Source: Bradyrhizobium canariense (lineage in GTDB: Bacteria > Pseudomonadota > Alphaproteobacteria > Rhizobiales > Xanthobacteraceae). From it: 64,000 bases of DNA. A program made the translations under genes and the position numbers. Under the pieces are notes generated by a model, which had not been told where the DNA came from, ran no database searches, and saw only the letters and a list, made by a program, of their open reading frames with translations. This document shows positions 38,867 through 47,893 of this stretch, in pieces; position 1 is the stretch's first letter, and the number at the start of each line of letters is the position of its first letter. The stretch is taken from assembly GCF_900105125.1 (NCBI RefSeq), contig NZ_LT629750.1, positions 2,542,001 to 2,606,000 on the forward strand, written 5' to 3'.

Positions 38867-39802
38867 GTGTTCCACGGACATCTGTTTTTCAGGAATAGAA
38901 GCGGTGGGATTGGGATCGTGTCAGCGTTTCTTCGGTGGCTATTCTATATCTTCGAGTACCTCAAGGAGCGACCAGCTTCTTTGGTCGTGTATCTTTCGTT
39001 TGCAGTATTTCTGATACTGTGGCCAGCGGGATTTCTCGTACCCTACGGAGTCACAGTTGGGACGATCCTTGGCAGCGTTGCAATCGCCCTTTCAAGTATC
39101 GGTTCGGGACATATCCTCGATAAATGGATCATTGCCGGCATAGGAACGGCAGTCGTGGGGCTCTGCACAGCCACTGACACATCGGAGCAATTGCGGGCTC
39201 AAAAGCTGAGAAGCGAGCTCGAAAAAGATATTCAGGCATATGCCACGCTGGCGGACGTAAAGCATGGGTTTGTCCTGTTCGTAACTCACCGCCTCGGAGA
39301 CTGTGTGAAGGCCCCCCCGGTGGACGCGGATCACTGTGATGACCTGGAATCTTTGTTAGAACACGTTGACGAACTCAACGGCAGTGTCCCCTACTACAAA
39401 GCGGAAATCTTGCGTATTCGGGGACGCATCCGCGACAGCGACGACCACCTTTACAACTACCTGGAAGCGGATGATCGCCTGCGTCCCGTCGGTGACGACG
39501 ACGGAAGCATTTCTGCATGTGCAACCAACGGAACCGGTTATTGTCGTCAAAGGACGGCGTGGGTGTGCCACACTCTGGCGAATGACCTCTTTCGTCGTGG
39601 TTGTGAAACCATAGAAATTTCGCAGCGCCGCGATTTGTTCGATCGCGCACAGAAGCAATTGGTGTGTGTCAGTAAATGGTTTGAAGGCGGCTTCGAACAG
39701 CGTCTGAGAACTCGACCGTTAGACACAGTCGGTCTAAGCGCAGCACTGGAGATGCAGCTCAAAAATCCTTCGCGACCCTGCGTCCCGCCGCCAAAGACTT
39801 GA
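38867..39802 (+). CDS. Hypothetical membrane protein, atypical composition
   Basis: 311 aa from GTG 38867; a GTG at 38918 is an alternative. Two to three hydrophobic segments in the first 110 residues (VVYLSFAVFLILWPAGFLVP, GTILGSVAIALSSIGSG), then a soluble Cys-containing domain (HRLGDCVKAPPVDADHCDD, GYCRQRTAWVCHTL). No homolog recognised. Base composition is visibly lower in GC than neighbours, and codons such as TTT, ATA and AAA are frequent, suggesting acquired DNA. It is flanked by repeat-rich non-coding DNA on both sides. Confidence 0.65.
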   Translation: MFHGHLFFRNRSGGIGIVSAFLRWLFYIFEYLKERPASLVVYLSFAVFLILWPAGFLVPYGVTVGTILGSVAIALSSIGSGHILDKWIIAGIGTAVVGLCTATDTSEQLRAQKLRSELEKDIQAYATLADVKHGFVLFVTHRLGDCVKAPPVDADHCDDLESLLEHVDELNGSVPYYKAEILRIRGRIRDSDDHLYNYLEADDRLRPVGDDDGSISACATNGTGYCRQRTAWVCHTLANDLFRRGCETIEISQRRDLFDRAQKQLVCVSKWFEGGFEQRLRTRPLDTVGLSAALEMQLKNPSRPCVPPPKT

Positions 39803-39950
39803 ACTCGTCGGTCTTGGATGGGTCACGGGTTACTTCCCCTTCGCGCGGTGCGAAGGCACACCACCTCGGGTAACGAGGACGAAGCGCCTTGGTGCCTCTG
39901 CCCGAGGGAAACGGTGACACTCAAAAGTCCGTTCAGGGTCATTTGCGTCG

Positions 39951-39970
39951 ATGTCCGCGTCACGTCCGGT
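39951..39970 (+). repeat. Direct repeat copy 1 (20 bp)
   Basis: ATGTCCGCGTCACGTCCGGT, identical at 42472-42491 in the same orientation. The preceding bases are also similar (GGGTCATTTGCGTCG here, GGGTCATTCGTGTCG there). The two copies bracket the 40050 and 40955 genes. This motif belongs, from memory, to dispersed rhizobial repeats. Confidence 0.7.
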
Positions 39971-40049
39971 TAGGGCCTCCGCGAACTCGCGGTAACGGTA
40001 GATAGCGGGAAAACGCAGCCGGGACGCGACCACACGGCGCCGATGACAA

Positions 40050-40850
40050 CTACTGTTGTTTGGGCTGCGACTGCGTTGGGGCCTGCGGATGCGCTCTTGC
40101 TTGCGGCGACTGAAGCGTCGGCGCAGGCTTACGCAATGGGGGAGCAATCGGCCGTGGCGGAGGCGCTGGTGTGTTGGGCCGCAGGTTCTGCTCGGAAGCC
40201 CTGGCGATAAGACGTGTCATTTGTTCCTGGCTCGCCTTGAGCTGCTCGACGGCCTTTGCATTGTCGCTGGCCATTTGCGCCTGGTTCACCTTGAGCTGCT
40301 CGACTCCTTGCTCCACGCGTGCGAGATCGTTTGCCATCGTCTGGAGCAACTGCGCCAGTTCGGGAGACACTGTGGTGGCTGCCGGCGCGCCGTCTTGCGG
40401 CGCGGCCTGGGCCGAAGGCGTTGGTTGCGTAGGTACTGACTCCGCCCCGGCCACCTGAACGGCAGATGAGCTCAGCTGCGCGGGCGGCCCCGATTTTTCC
40501 AGCGGGAGCGATGAAGTTGGAATGAGCTGCGGCACCCACCGCCCGATCGTCAGCCTGGCCGCGTCGCCGTAGGACGACTGCGAAACGAAAGCAGCGACAA
40601 AGATACACGCTGCCAACAGCAAGCCGATGAGGCCACGTAGCGCCGGCCTGACGCGCGATGTCCGGCGGCCCGGGACAGCCCAAGGATGGCGCGGGGCATC
40701 GTGCTCCAGCTTCGAAAGCTGTTCATTGACACGCGCGAGCTGTTCATCCGCGCGCGCGATCTGTCCGTAAGCGTGGGCCAGCCGTTCATCCGCGAGCGCG
40801 ACCAAGACATCGTTGGGTTCAGTTGTTTTCGGTTTCGGTGTGGGATCCAT
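40050..40850 (-). CDS. Coiled-coil protein with one membrane helix
   Basis: 266 aa. N-terminal coiled coil with a heptad-like run (ALADERLAHAYGQIARADEQ, LARVNEQLSKLEHD), a single membrane helix at about residues 72-92 (GLIGLLLAACIFVAAFVSQS), a Pro/Ala/Ser linker, a second coiled coil (LARVEQGVEQLKVNQAQMAS, AVEQLKASQEQMTRLIARAS), and a Pro/Gln/Lys-rich tail. I recall near-identical proteins in several copies in Bradyrhizobium genomes. No function is known to me. The N-in topology is predicted by the RR-rich flank before the helix. Confidence 0.75.
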   Translation of the reverse strand: MDPTPKPKTTEPNDVLVALADERLAHAYGQIARADEQLARVNEQLSKLEHDAPRHPWAVPGRRTSRVRPALRGLIGLLLAACIFVAAFVSQSSYGDAARLTIGRWVPQLIPTSSLPLEKSGPPAQLSSSAVQVAGAESVPTQPTPSAQAAPQDGAPAATTVSPELAQLLQTMANDLARVEQGVEQLKVNQAQMASDNAKAVEQLKASQEQMTRLIARASEQNLRPNTPAPPPRPIAPPLRKPAPTLQSPQARAHPQAPTQSQPKQQ

Positions 40851-40954
40851 TCGCGCACCCTCCCCAATGTCACACTCAATGCAGTTTTGGCCAAAGCATG
40901 ACCGTACGATGGAAAGTATAGGGCTCCTAACGGCGACGGGCCTTCGGGAACTCG

Positions 40955-42322
40955 CTAGTGCCCGTCGCTCGCGGATTGCCCCACCGGTCCCGAGCCCGGT
41001 TTCAAGGGAAGCGGTTGGTCGCCGAGCATCGCCTTGACGATGACGCTGCGGGCGTTGCCGGCGTCAAGCGAGTGCTTTGTGATCAGGTCGCTGCATTCCG
41101 CGACGATCTGGTCGGCATCCTGCATGATCTTGAGCTGCTTGTAGCGATCGTGCCGGTGCAGCCCCATACTCTCGCCGACCACCTCGAGGAGGTTGACGAT
41201 GCGGAATGGCCAGTCGCGTTCGTGCGCGCACAGCTCGCGATGATCGGAGTGATAGACCGCGACCAGAGCATCGAGGCCCGCGTCACGCGCCGCCTCGAGT
41301 TCGTTAAGTTGCAGCTCGCGCTTGAACGCGGGAAGCACACCGACATTAACACTCTGCAAGCCGACCGCAGGCTGCTTCAGATCGACAAGTTCAACGCCGG
41401 GGATAGCCTTCAGGATTTCAGCCGCGGCTTCCATGACGCCGACTACGCCGGGATGTCGGTGCAGCGCGACCCGCATTTCGACCCGTCGCTGTAGTTGCGG
41501 TTTTAATTGAGCGAGCCGGCCATCGAGAAACCGCATGAATGGCGTCATCTCGAACGGTCGCGAGCCGTGCTGTCGTTCAATCGTTGGCAGTGTCAATTCC
41601 GTAAACTGAACGTAGCAGCTCGGGCACCAGGAGATCACCTGGCCGGACTTGGAATGCGACAGCTTCTCCATCGTGCTCGAGGCCATACGCCCGGACATCT
41701 CGAGGTCGCCAGTACGCAGCTGCATGACGCCGCAACAATGACTCGGCCCACCCATCACCTGGTAAGTGACGCCAAGCGCATCCATGATATCGAGGGCAAG
41801 TAACGCGATATGCGGCGTCTTGAGCACGTTGCAGCCAGTATAGAAAATGAAGTCAGGCGCCTCGGCGGGCTTTGATACCGTCGCCGATTTCTGGCCAAGC
41901 CGCTCCAGTACCTCGCTATCGAGCTGCAAACGCGACAGCACCGTCACGTCGCGGCCGAGATCGCGGTATCTCTCCAAGCCTTGGCGTCGCCGTTCAGGCA
42001 GCCCGCTGTCGGCCTTTGCGATGCCGAGGCGGGCCATCGCAAGCAGAAAGCGCGGATTGACGCCATAATCGCACGCCTTGATGCATTCCCCGCTGAGCAT
42101 GCAGGACGCCGCCCATTGGCGCGCCGCCTCGGGACCATCGCCGGTGCGTACAAGGTCGAGTACGCCGCTGATGATGTCTTCGGACCTCGTGGCCGAGATG
42201 CCGGCGGGTCTCACGCTCGGACAAACCTCGACGCACTTGCCGCATCGCGTGCAGGCGTCGAGCATCTCATCGACGCGTTCGCCCAGAGCCGTCTCGAAAG
42301 AGATGTCGGTCATCGGCTGCAT
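40955..42322 (-). CDS. Fe-S binding oxidoreductase, heterodisulfide-reductase-like (CCG domain)
   Basis: 455 aa. Two ferredoxin-type clusters at the N-terminus: CTRCGKCVEVCP near residue 24 and CMLSGECIKACDYG near 74 (the latter with degenerate spacing). Cys-rich CCG domain segments follow: FIFYTGCNVLKTPHIA, GGPSHCCGVMQLRTGD and SWCPSCYVQF. This is the architecture of GlpC/HdrB-like subunits that pass electrons to or from a flavoprotein. No flavoprotein partner gene adjoins it here. The substrate is unknown. Transcribed leftward, framed by the two 20-bp repeats. Confidence 0.82.
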   Translation of the reverse strand: MQPMTDISFETALGERVDEMLDACTRCGKCVEVCPSVRPAGISATRSEDIISGVLDLVRTGDGPEAARQWAASCMLSGECIKACDYGVNPRFLLAMARLGIAKADSGLPERRRQGLERYRDLGRDVTVLSRLQLDSEVLERLGQKSATVSKPAEAPDFIFYTGCNVLKTPHIALLALDIMDALGVTYQVMGGPSHCCGVMQLRTGDLEMSGRMASSTMEKLSHSKSGQVISWCPSCYVQFTELTLPTIERQHGSRPFEMTPFMRFLDGRLAQLKPQLQRRVEMRVALHRHPGVVGVMEAAAEILKAIPGVELVDLKQPAVGLQSVNVGVLPAFKRELQLNELEAARDAGLDALVAVYHSDHRELCAHERDWPFRIVNLLEVVGESMGLHRHDRYKQLKIMQDADQIVAECSDLITKHSLDAGNARSVIVKAMLGDQPLPLKPGSGPVGQSASDGH

Positions 42323-42471
42323 ATCCAGCTCTCAGCCTGCGGACAAATCAGCCACGCACGGCTCATGATGCCCGCTGGAACTTAACGCACAAGCACTGAC
42401 GCGTAAATGGGAGGGCCGCAAGCGGCAAGGTCGGGGAATTTCTCCTTCGGGTCATTCGTGTCGATTTTGGC

Positions 42472-42491
42472 ATGTCCGCGTCACGTCCGGT
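42472..42491 (+). repeat. Direct repeat copy 2 (20 bp)
   Basis: Second identical copy of ATGTCCGCGTCACGTCCGGT (first at 39951-39970). It lies in the 220-bp spacer between the Fe-S gene start and the dnaE2 stop, which contains no gene. Confidence 0.7.
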
Positions 42492-42542
42492 CGGGGGGAA
42501 TCTCGGAAGTGCCGGTTGTCCGGTTTTGCCGCTGCGGCAGGC

Positions 42543-45500
42543 CTAATGAAAATCCCGCGAGCGCGGCAGGATACGCACGTTGCGCGGATGGCGGATCTTC
42601 TGCGCCGGATTATCCGGGTGCTCGCGCCGGTCATCATTGACCGCTTCGATCAGCGCAGGCCCTACCGGCAAAGCGTGTTTGCGGGCCCGCGCATCATTGG
42701 CCAGGCCGATCAGATCATGCGAGCGGTCGAACATACGCTGGGCGACCAGATGCGTCACTTCTTCCGGGCTGCTCTGGATGTAGCCTTCGATCAGGATGAG
42801 CCGTGAACCCATCACTTCCTTGCGGAAATGCTCCATCACTTTCGGCCACACCACGATGTTGGCGATGCCGGTTTCGTCCTCCAAAGTCATGAAGACGACG
42901 CCCTTGGAACTGCCCGGACGCTGCCGCACCAGTACGACGCCGGCACAGCGCACACGCTTTTTATCGTTGGCATGGCAAACCTCCGCGCAGGCGATGACGT
43001 GCTCGCGCGAAAACGTCGGCCGCAGAAACTGCATCGGGTGGCCCTTCAGCGACAGGCGGATGGTCTGATAATCGGCGACCACCTGCTCCGGCAGCGGCAT
43101 CAGCGGCAACGGTTTTGCGTTTTCGTCGGGCTGCTCGCGCGCGGTGGCGATTTCGAACAGCGGCAGCGGCACATCGTCCGGTAATCGCCGCACCGCCCAA
43201 AGTGCCGCACGCCGATCAAGCCCAATGGAGCGAAACGCATCGGCATCCGCCAGCAGGATCAGCGCCCGCTTGGGCAAGCCGGTGTCGCGGGCAAAATCCT
43301 CCAGCGAGGTGAAGGGACGGCGGTTACGTGCCGCGATAATGCACTCGGCCCAGTCGTCTGCTTTCTCATCGCCATTCCGGGGCGTCACCACAACATCGTC
43401 ATTCCGGGGCGATGCGACAGCATCGAACCCGGAATCTCGCGATACAACCTCGAGATTCCGGGTCTGGTCCTTTGGACCATCCCGGAATGACGGTGTGGAG
43501 GCATCATCCCGGAATGACGCCTGAATTTTCTTCAACCGCTCATCATCCGGATCGGCCCATTTGAAGCCATCGATCTGGCGGAAGCCGAGCCGCACGGCGT
43601 GATGGTCGCCGTTTTTCTCCTCTAATGTATTCTGGGCAAAACTATAGGAAACATCGATCTCACGCACCTTGACGCCGTTGTTGCGGGCATCGCCGACGAT
43701 CTGCGCCGGCGCGTAAAAGCCCATCGGTTGCGAGTTCAAAAGCCCGCAGCAAAACGCGTCCGGGTGATAATGCTTCAGCCATGACGAGACATAGACGAGC
43801 TGCGCAAAGCTCGCCGCATGGCTCTCCGGGAAACCGTAACTGCCGAAACCTTTGATCTGCTCGAAGCAATTATTGGCAAATGCAGGATCGTAGCCACGCG
43901 CGATCATGTTGCCGATCATCTTGTCGCCGAATTTGCCGATCGTACCGAGATTACGAAAGGTCGCCATCGAGCGGCGCAATCCGTTGGCTTCCTCGGACGT
44001 GAACTTTGCCGCCTCGATGGCAATGCGCATCGCCTGCTCCTGGAACAGCGGCACGCCGAGGGTCTTGTGCAGGACGTTGCGGAGTTCATCCTTGTTGCCG
44101 CCCTTGGGATACGGATATTCGATATCCTCGGGCTTCATTTTCCGGCGCTTCAGGTAAGGATGCACCATGTCGCCCTGGATCGGCCCCGGCCGCACGATCG
44201 CGACCTCGATGACGAGATCATAGAATGTCTTTGGCTTCAGGCGCGGCAGCATGTTCATCTGCGCGCGGCTCTCGACCTGGAATACGCCGAGCGACTCGCC
44301 TCGTTGCAGCATTTGATAAACTTCGTCGTTGTCTACTGATTTGATATCGGCCAGTTCGTAACGCGCGCCCTTATGATCGGCGATCAGATCAAAACATTTG
44401 CGGATGCAGGTAAGCATGCCCAGCGCCAGCACATCGACCTTCATCATGTTCAGCGCGTCGACATCGTCCTTGTCCCATTCGATGAAGGTACGGTCATCCA
44501 TCGCGGCATTTCCGATCGGCACATAGGTATCGAGCCGATCCTGCGTCAGCACATAGCCGCCGACATGCTGGGACAGATGCCGGGGGAATTCGATCAGCTC
44601 GGTGGCAAGCTCGACGGCGAGCTCGATCATCGCATTCTGGGGATCGAGCCCGGCCTGTTTCACCTGCATCTCGCTGAGACCCTTGCCCCAGCTTCCCCAC
44701 ACGGTATCGGCCAATGCCGCGGTGACATCCTCCGTCAGCCCCAGCGCCTTGCCGACATCGCGGATCGCGCTGCGCGGACGATAGTGAATGACGGTTGCGA
44801 TGATCGCGGCACGGTGCCGGCCATAGCGCCGATAGACATATTGCATCACTTCCTCGCGCCGCGAGTGTTCGAAATCGACGTCGATGTCGGGCGGCTCGAG
44901 CCGCTCCTTGGAAATGAAACGCTCGAACAACAGATCGACCTTGGTCGGATCGACGGAGGTGATACCGAGCACGTAGCAGACGGCCGAGTTCGCCGCCGAT
45001 CCCCTGCCCTGGCAAAGGATGTCCTGGCTGCGTGCGTAATGAACGATGTCGTGCACGGTGAGGAAATAATGCGCGTATTTGAGCTCGGCGATGAGATCGA
45101 GCTCCTTCTTCAAGGTCGCACGGAGCGTATCGTCAATCTTGCCGTCAAAATATTGCTTCACACCCGCCCATGTCAGGTCTTCCAGATGCTGTTGTGCGGT
45201 TTTGCCGGGCGGCACCGGCTCGTCCGGATATTGGTATTTGAGCTGATCCATTGAAAACACGATGCGATCGGCAAACCGCATGGTTTCCGCGATCGCCTCC
45301 GGAAGATCGCGAAACAGCCGCGCCATTTCACCCGGCGGCTTCAGATAGCGCTCGGCATTGGCCTCAAGCCGCCTGCCGATGGCATCGATCGTCGTCTTCT
45401 CGCGGATACAGGTGAGCACATCCTGCAGCGGTCGGCGCGCGGGATGATGGTACAGCACCTCGTTGGTCGCGAGCAGCGGCACCCCCGCCGTCGCAGCCAG

Positions 45501-46082
45501 GTGATGCAGCCGTGCCAGACGGCGCCGGTCATCGCCGCGATACAGCAGGCTCGCCGCCAGCCACACGCCATCGGCGCTACTCTCCTGCAACCGTTCCAGA
45601 ATTTTCAAGGCGCTGGCCGCCTCATAGCGGTGCGGCAGCGTCAACACCAGAAGCTGGCCTTCGGAAAATTCCAGGAGATCATCGAGCCTTAAATGGCATT
45701 CGCCCTTCTCGATCTTCTCGGTATCGTTTCCCCGCTTGCCGCGGGTGAGGAGCTGGCACAGCCGGCCATAGGCGGCGCGATCGCGCGGATAGACCAGAAT
45801 ATCCGGCGTGCCGTCGATGAAGACAAGGCGCGAGCCGATCAGAAGTTTCGGCTTGTGCATGACGTCGGGATTGTCGAGTTCCTTGTAAGCCTGCACCACG
45901 CCGGCCAGGGTGTTGTGGTCGGCAATGCCGATCACGGGAAGGCCGAGCTCGCTCGCCTGGTGCACATAAGCCCGCGGATCCGATCCGCCGCGCAGGAATG
46001 AAAAATTCGTGGTGATGCCGATCTCGGCATAACCGGGCGTTGGGGCAATACCGCCTGACTTGGTCATGCGAACAGCCGTCAT
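42543..46082 (-). CDS. dnaE2: Error-prone DNA polymerase III alpha (ImuC/DnaE2)
   Basis: 1179 aa, somewhat longer than the usual about 1080-1150. PHP domain at the N-terminus (EIGITTNFSFLRGGSDP, GIADHNTLAGVV). Polymerase palm with catalytic Asp in PPDIDVDFEHSRREEV (about residues 394-409) and MMKVDVLALGM (about 545). Helix-hairpin-helix near ARDTGLPKRALILL, and a C-terminal OB fold (TLEDETGIANIVVW). The mutasome polymerase performs translesion synthesis with ImuA and ImuB during SOS. Residues about 854-906 are encoded by an inserted palindromic repeat (see repeat at 43364). Its ATG overlaps the imuB stop by 4 bases. Confidence 0.95.
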   Translation of the reverse strand: MTAVRMTKSGGIAPTPGYAEIGITTNFSFLRGGSDPRAYVHQASELGLPVIGIADHNTLAGVVQAYKELDNPDVMHKPKLLIGSRLVFIDGTPDILVYPRDRAAYGRLCQLLTRGKRGNDTEKIEKGECHLRLDDLLEFSEGQLLVLTLPHRYEAASALKILERLQESSADGVWLAASLLYRGDDRRRLARLHHLAATAGVPLLATNEVLYHHPARRPLQDVLTCIREKTTIDAIGRRLEANAERYLKPPGEMARLFRDLPEAIAETMRFADRIVFSMDQLKYQYPDEPVPPGKTAQQHLEDLTWAGVKQYFDGKIDDTLRATLKKELDLIAELKYAHYFLTVHDIVHYARSQDILCQGRGSAANSAVCYVLGITSVDPTKVDLLFERFISKERLEPPDIDVDFEHSRREEVMQYVYRRYGRHRAAIIATVIHYRPRSAIRDVGKALGLTEDVTAALADTVWGSWGKGLSEMQVKQAGLDPQNAMIELAVELATELIEFPRHLSQHVGGYVLTQDRLDTYVPIGNAAMDDRTFIEWDKDDVDALNMMKVDVLALGMLTCIRKCFDLIADHKGARYELADIKSVDNDEVYQMLQRGESLGVFQVESRAQMNMLPRLKPKTFYDLVIEVAIVRPGPIQGDMVHPYLKRRKMKPEDIEYPYPKGGNKDELRNVLHKTLGVPLFQEQAMRIAIEAAKFTSEEANGLRRSMATFRNLGTIGKFGDKMIGNMIARGYDPAFANNCFEQIKGFGSYGFPESHAASFAQLVYVSSWLKHYHPDAFCCGLLNSQPMGFYAPAQIVGDARNNGVKVREIDVSYSFAQNTLEEKNGDHHAVRLGFRQIDGFKWADPDDERLKKIQASFRDDASTPSFRDGPKDQTRNLEVVSRDSGFDAVASPRNDDVVVTPRNGDEKADDWAECIIAARNRRPFTSLEDFARDTGLPKRALILLADADAFRSIGLDRRAALWAVRRLPDDVPLPLFEIATAREQPDENAKPLPLMPLPEQVVADYQTIRLSLKGHPMQFLRPTFSREHVIACAEVCHANDKKRVRCAGVVLVRQRPGSSKGVVFMTLEDETGIANIVVWPKVMEHFRKEVMGSRLILIEGYIQSSPEEVTHLVAQRMFDRSHDLIGLANDARARKHALPVGPALIEAVNDDRREHPDNPAQKIRHPRNVRILPRSRDFH
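43364..43521 (-). repeat. Palindromic repeat element inserted in frame within dnaE2
   Basis: Nested inverted repeats. Left arms CATCGCCATTCCGGGG (about 43366) and CATCGTCATTCCGGGG (43395-43410); right arms CATCCCGGAATGACG (43478-43492) and CATCCCGGAATGACG (43505-43519). Internal CGAGATTCCGGGT pairs with ACCCGGAATCTCG. From memory this is a widespread Bradyrhizobium intergenic repeat. Here it stays open, adding about 51 residues with a repeated FRDD/PRND flavour (SFRDDASTPSFRDGPKD, SPRNDD, TPRNGDE) between the DERLKKIQ and ADDWAECI segments. Confidence 0.8.
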
Positions 46083-47893
46083 GCGAACAATCCATGCACG
46101 AACCAGTTGGCAGGCGTGGGTTTCCCCTCACCGTCCATGAGTTCGCTGCCATAAAGGCCATCGCGAAAAATCCAGAAACGCAGTCCGGCTTCATCCTCGA
46201 TGCGGAAATAATCGCGCGTCAGCACCTCGGCGTTCTGCTTCCACCATTCCATGGCGATGCGCTCGGGCCCCTCCACGCGGACCACCGCATGGGTGGCGCG
46301 GCGCCAGGTGAAATGATGCGGAGGTCCATCCGGCACCGTTGCGAACGGCACCTTGATCGGCTCCGGTCTTTCAAACAGCCGCAGCGGCCGTAATGGAGGC
46401 TCGCTCTCCACACGAGCCGGCCACGCCGCCTGCATCGCTGCGGCCAAATGATGCTGCGCCGGCGCGGCCAGCACCGCGCGCTCCGGAATATGCGTATCCT
46501 GCGGCAAGTACACGACCACGCGCTTGCCGCCGATGCGCGCGGCAATACGGTCGATCAACGCCGCCAGTTCGTCATTGTCATGCACATTGGCATCGAGATC
46601 GCGCTGCTGCTGCACCACGATTTCGGTACGGCTCGCCGACAGGCGAATGAGATCGAAGCCGAAACCGGGATCGAGCGGATCGTTTAACGCATCGAGCCGC
46701 TCGCGAAACAGCCGATCGATGATCTCGCTCCGGGTCACGGGCCGCCCGGTATCCACCACGATCGAGCGCACCGCGCCATCGGTACGGAAGAAGCTCGCTT
46801 CCAGCCGCCGTGCCCCCTTGCCTTGCTTGTCCATTGCCGCGACCAGCATTTGCGCCAGACGGGACAAGGTCACGGAGATCACCTGATCGGTCGCCACCGG
46901 CTCGGCAAAGCGTTTCTCCACGATATAATCCGGCGGCGGCTTTCGGGGACTGATCGGCGCATCGCCCTGCCCTAACGCCTGTTCCAGCAGGGCCGTGAAA
47001 CCAGCGCCAAACCGCGCGGTGATTTCGTGGCGCGCCCGCGAGGCTACATCGCCGATGGTTTTAAGCCCGGCGCGGCGCAGGCCCCGGGTGATGGCGTCAT
47101 CGGCGCCGAGGGCAAACACCGGCAGCGGATCGACCGCGCCGGCCTCCTCGCCATCCGCAACGATGCGGCCATGGACATGACTTCGCATGGTCCGCGCACA
47201 GACGGGGGTACCGGCAATCCCGGCGCTGACGGTAAAGCCTTGCGCGGTCAACACCTCGCACACCAGACGCATCAACGCGGCTTCGCCACCGAACAGATGG
47301 GCACAACCGGTGATGTCGAGAAACAAGCCATGTGGCGGGTCAAGCGCCACCAGCGGCGTGAAGCGGTCGCACCAGTCGGCGATGTCATTCAATGTTTTGA
47401 CGTCGGCAACTTCATCGGCATCGAATACTTTTAATTGCGGAGAGATCGCGCGGGCGTTGGCGAGCGGCAGGCCGATCTCAAGGCCGAGACGGGCGGCGGC
47501 ATCATCCAGCGCGTAAATCTGCAGCGCGTTGTTTTGCTTGGCGACGACGATGCTGGGGGCGTCATCTGAACCATCTCGCGATTTGGTGTCGTTCTCTCCC
47601 CCCTTGCGGGGGCCGAGGCGAGCAAAGCTCGCTCTCGAGGTTAGGGAGGGGGGTCCCGCAAGCTCCGGCGTTTGCGGCTTACCCCCCTCTCCAACTCTCC
47701 CCCGCAAGGGGGGAGAGAGCCGACCATCCGAGTCGTGAGAAATTTCACGCGAACCGATACCCACCTCACGCTGAAACGATTCAGCCGGCGCGGCGCTGTT
47801 GTTGCACCCGAGCTGGCGTTTGATGCGATCGATGGGCAGGCGCGGCAGCCACAGGCTGAGGATACGCCGCCGGTTCGCTGAAAAGGCACTCAT
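46079..47893 (-). CDS. imuB: ImuB, Y-family polymerase-like mutasome subunit
   Basis: 604 aa from ATG 47891-47893 (MSAFSANRRRILSLWLPRLP). Y-family fold features: LWLPRLPIDRIKR at the start, YALDDAAARLGLEIGLPLAN, FDADEVADVKTLNDIADWCD, ITGCAHLFGG, and a C-terminal tail. The catalytic carboxylates of active Y polymerases are not preserved in the expected places, consistent with ImuB being a non-catalytic hub. It links the beta clamp and ImuC/DnaE2. Residues about 59-100 come from an inserted repeat (47594-47717). The start overlaps the imuA end by about 113 bases, and the stop overlaps dnaE2 by 4. Confidence 0.9.
   Translation of the reverse strand: MSAFSANRRRILSLWLPRLPIDRIKRQLGCNNSAAPAESFQREVGIGSREISHDSDGRLSPPLRGRVGEGGKPQTPELAGPPSLTSRASFARLGPRKGGENDTKSRDGSDDAPSIVVAKQNNALQIYALDDAAARLGLEIGLPLANARAISPQLKVFDADEVADVKTLNDIADWCDRFTPLVALDPPHGLFLDITGCAHLFGGEAALMRLVCEVLTAQGFTVSAGIAGTPVCARTMRSHVHGRIVADGEEAGAVDPLPVFALGADDAITRGLRRAGLKTIGDVASRARHEITARFGAGFTALLEQALGQGDAPISPRKPPPDYIVEKRFAEPVATDQVISVTLSRLAQMLVAAMDKQGKGARRLEASFFRTDGAVRSIVVDTGRPVTRSEIIDRLFRERLDALNDPLDPGFGFDLIRLSASRTEIVVQQQRDLDANVHDNDELAALIDRIAARIGGKRVVVYLPQDTHIPERAVLAAPAQHHLAAAMQAAWPARVESEPPLRPLRLFERPEPIKVPFATVPDGPPHHFTWRRATHAVVRVEGPERIAMEWWKQNAEVLTRDYFRIEDEAGLRFWIFRDGLYGSELMDGEGKPTPANWFVHGLFA
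47594..47717 (-). repeat. Palindromic repeat element inserted in frame within imuB
   Basis: A perfect 19-bp inverted repeat closes the element: CTCTCCCCCCTTGCGGGGG (47594-47612) and its complement (47699-47717), with a partly palindromic interior. It is translated as a Pro/Gly/Arg-rich insert (RLSPPLRGRVGEGGKPQT, ASFARLGPRKGGEND), the typical translation of such repeats. It lies between the DRIKRQLG region and the VVAKQNNALQIYALDD region, which are adjacent or separated by a short loop in other ImuB proteins (from memory). No stop codon results. Confidence 0.82.

Noticed and set aside
43364..43521. CRISPR-like array of CCGGAATGACG units in dnaE2
   Set aside because: Units are inverted and nested rather than evenly spaced direct repeats, no spacers, no cas genes.
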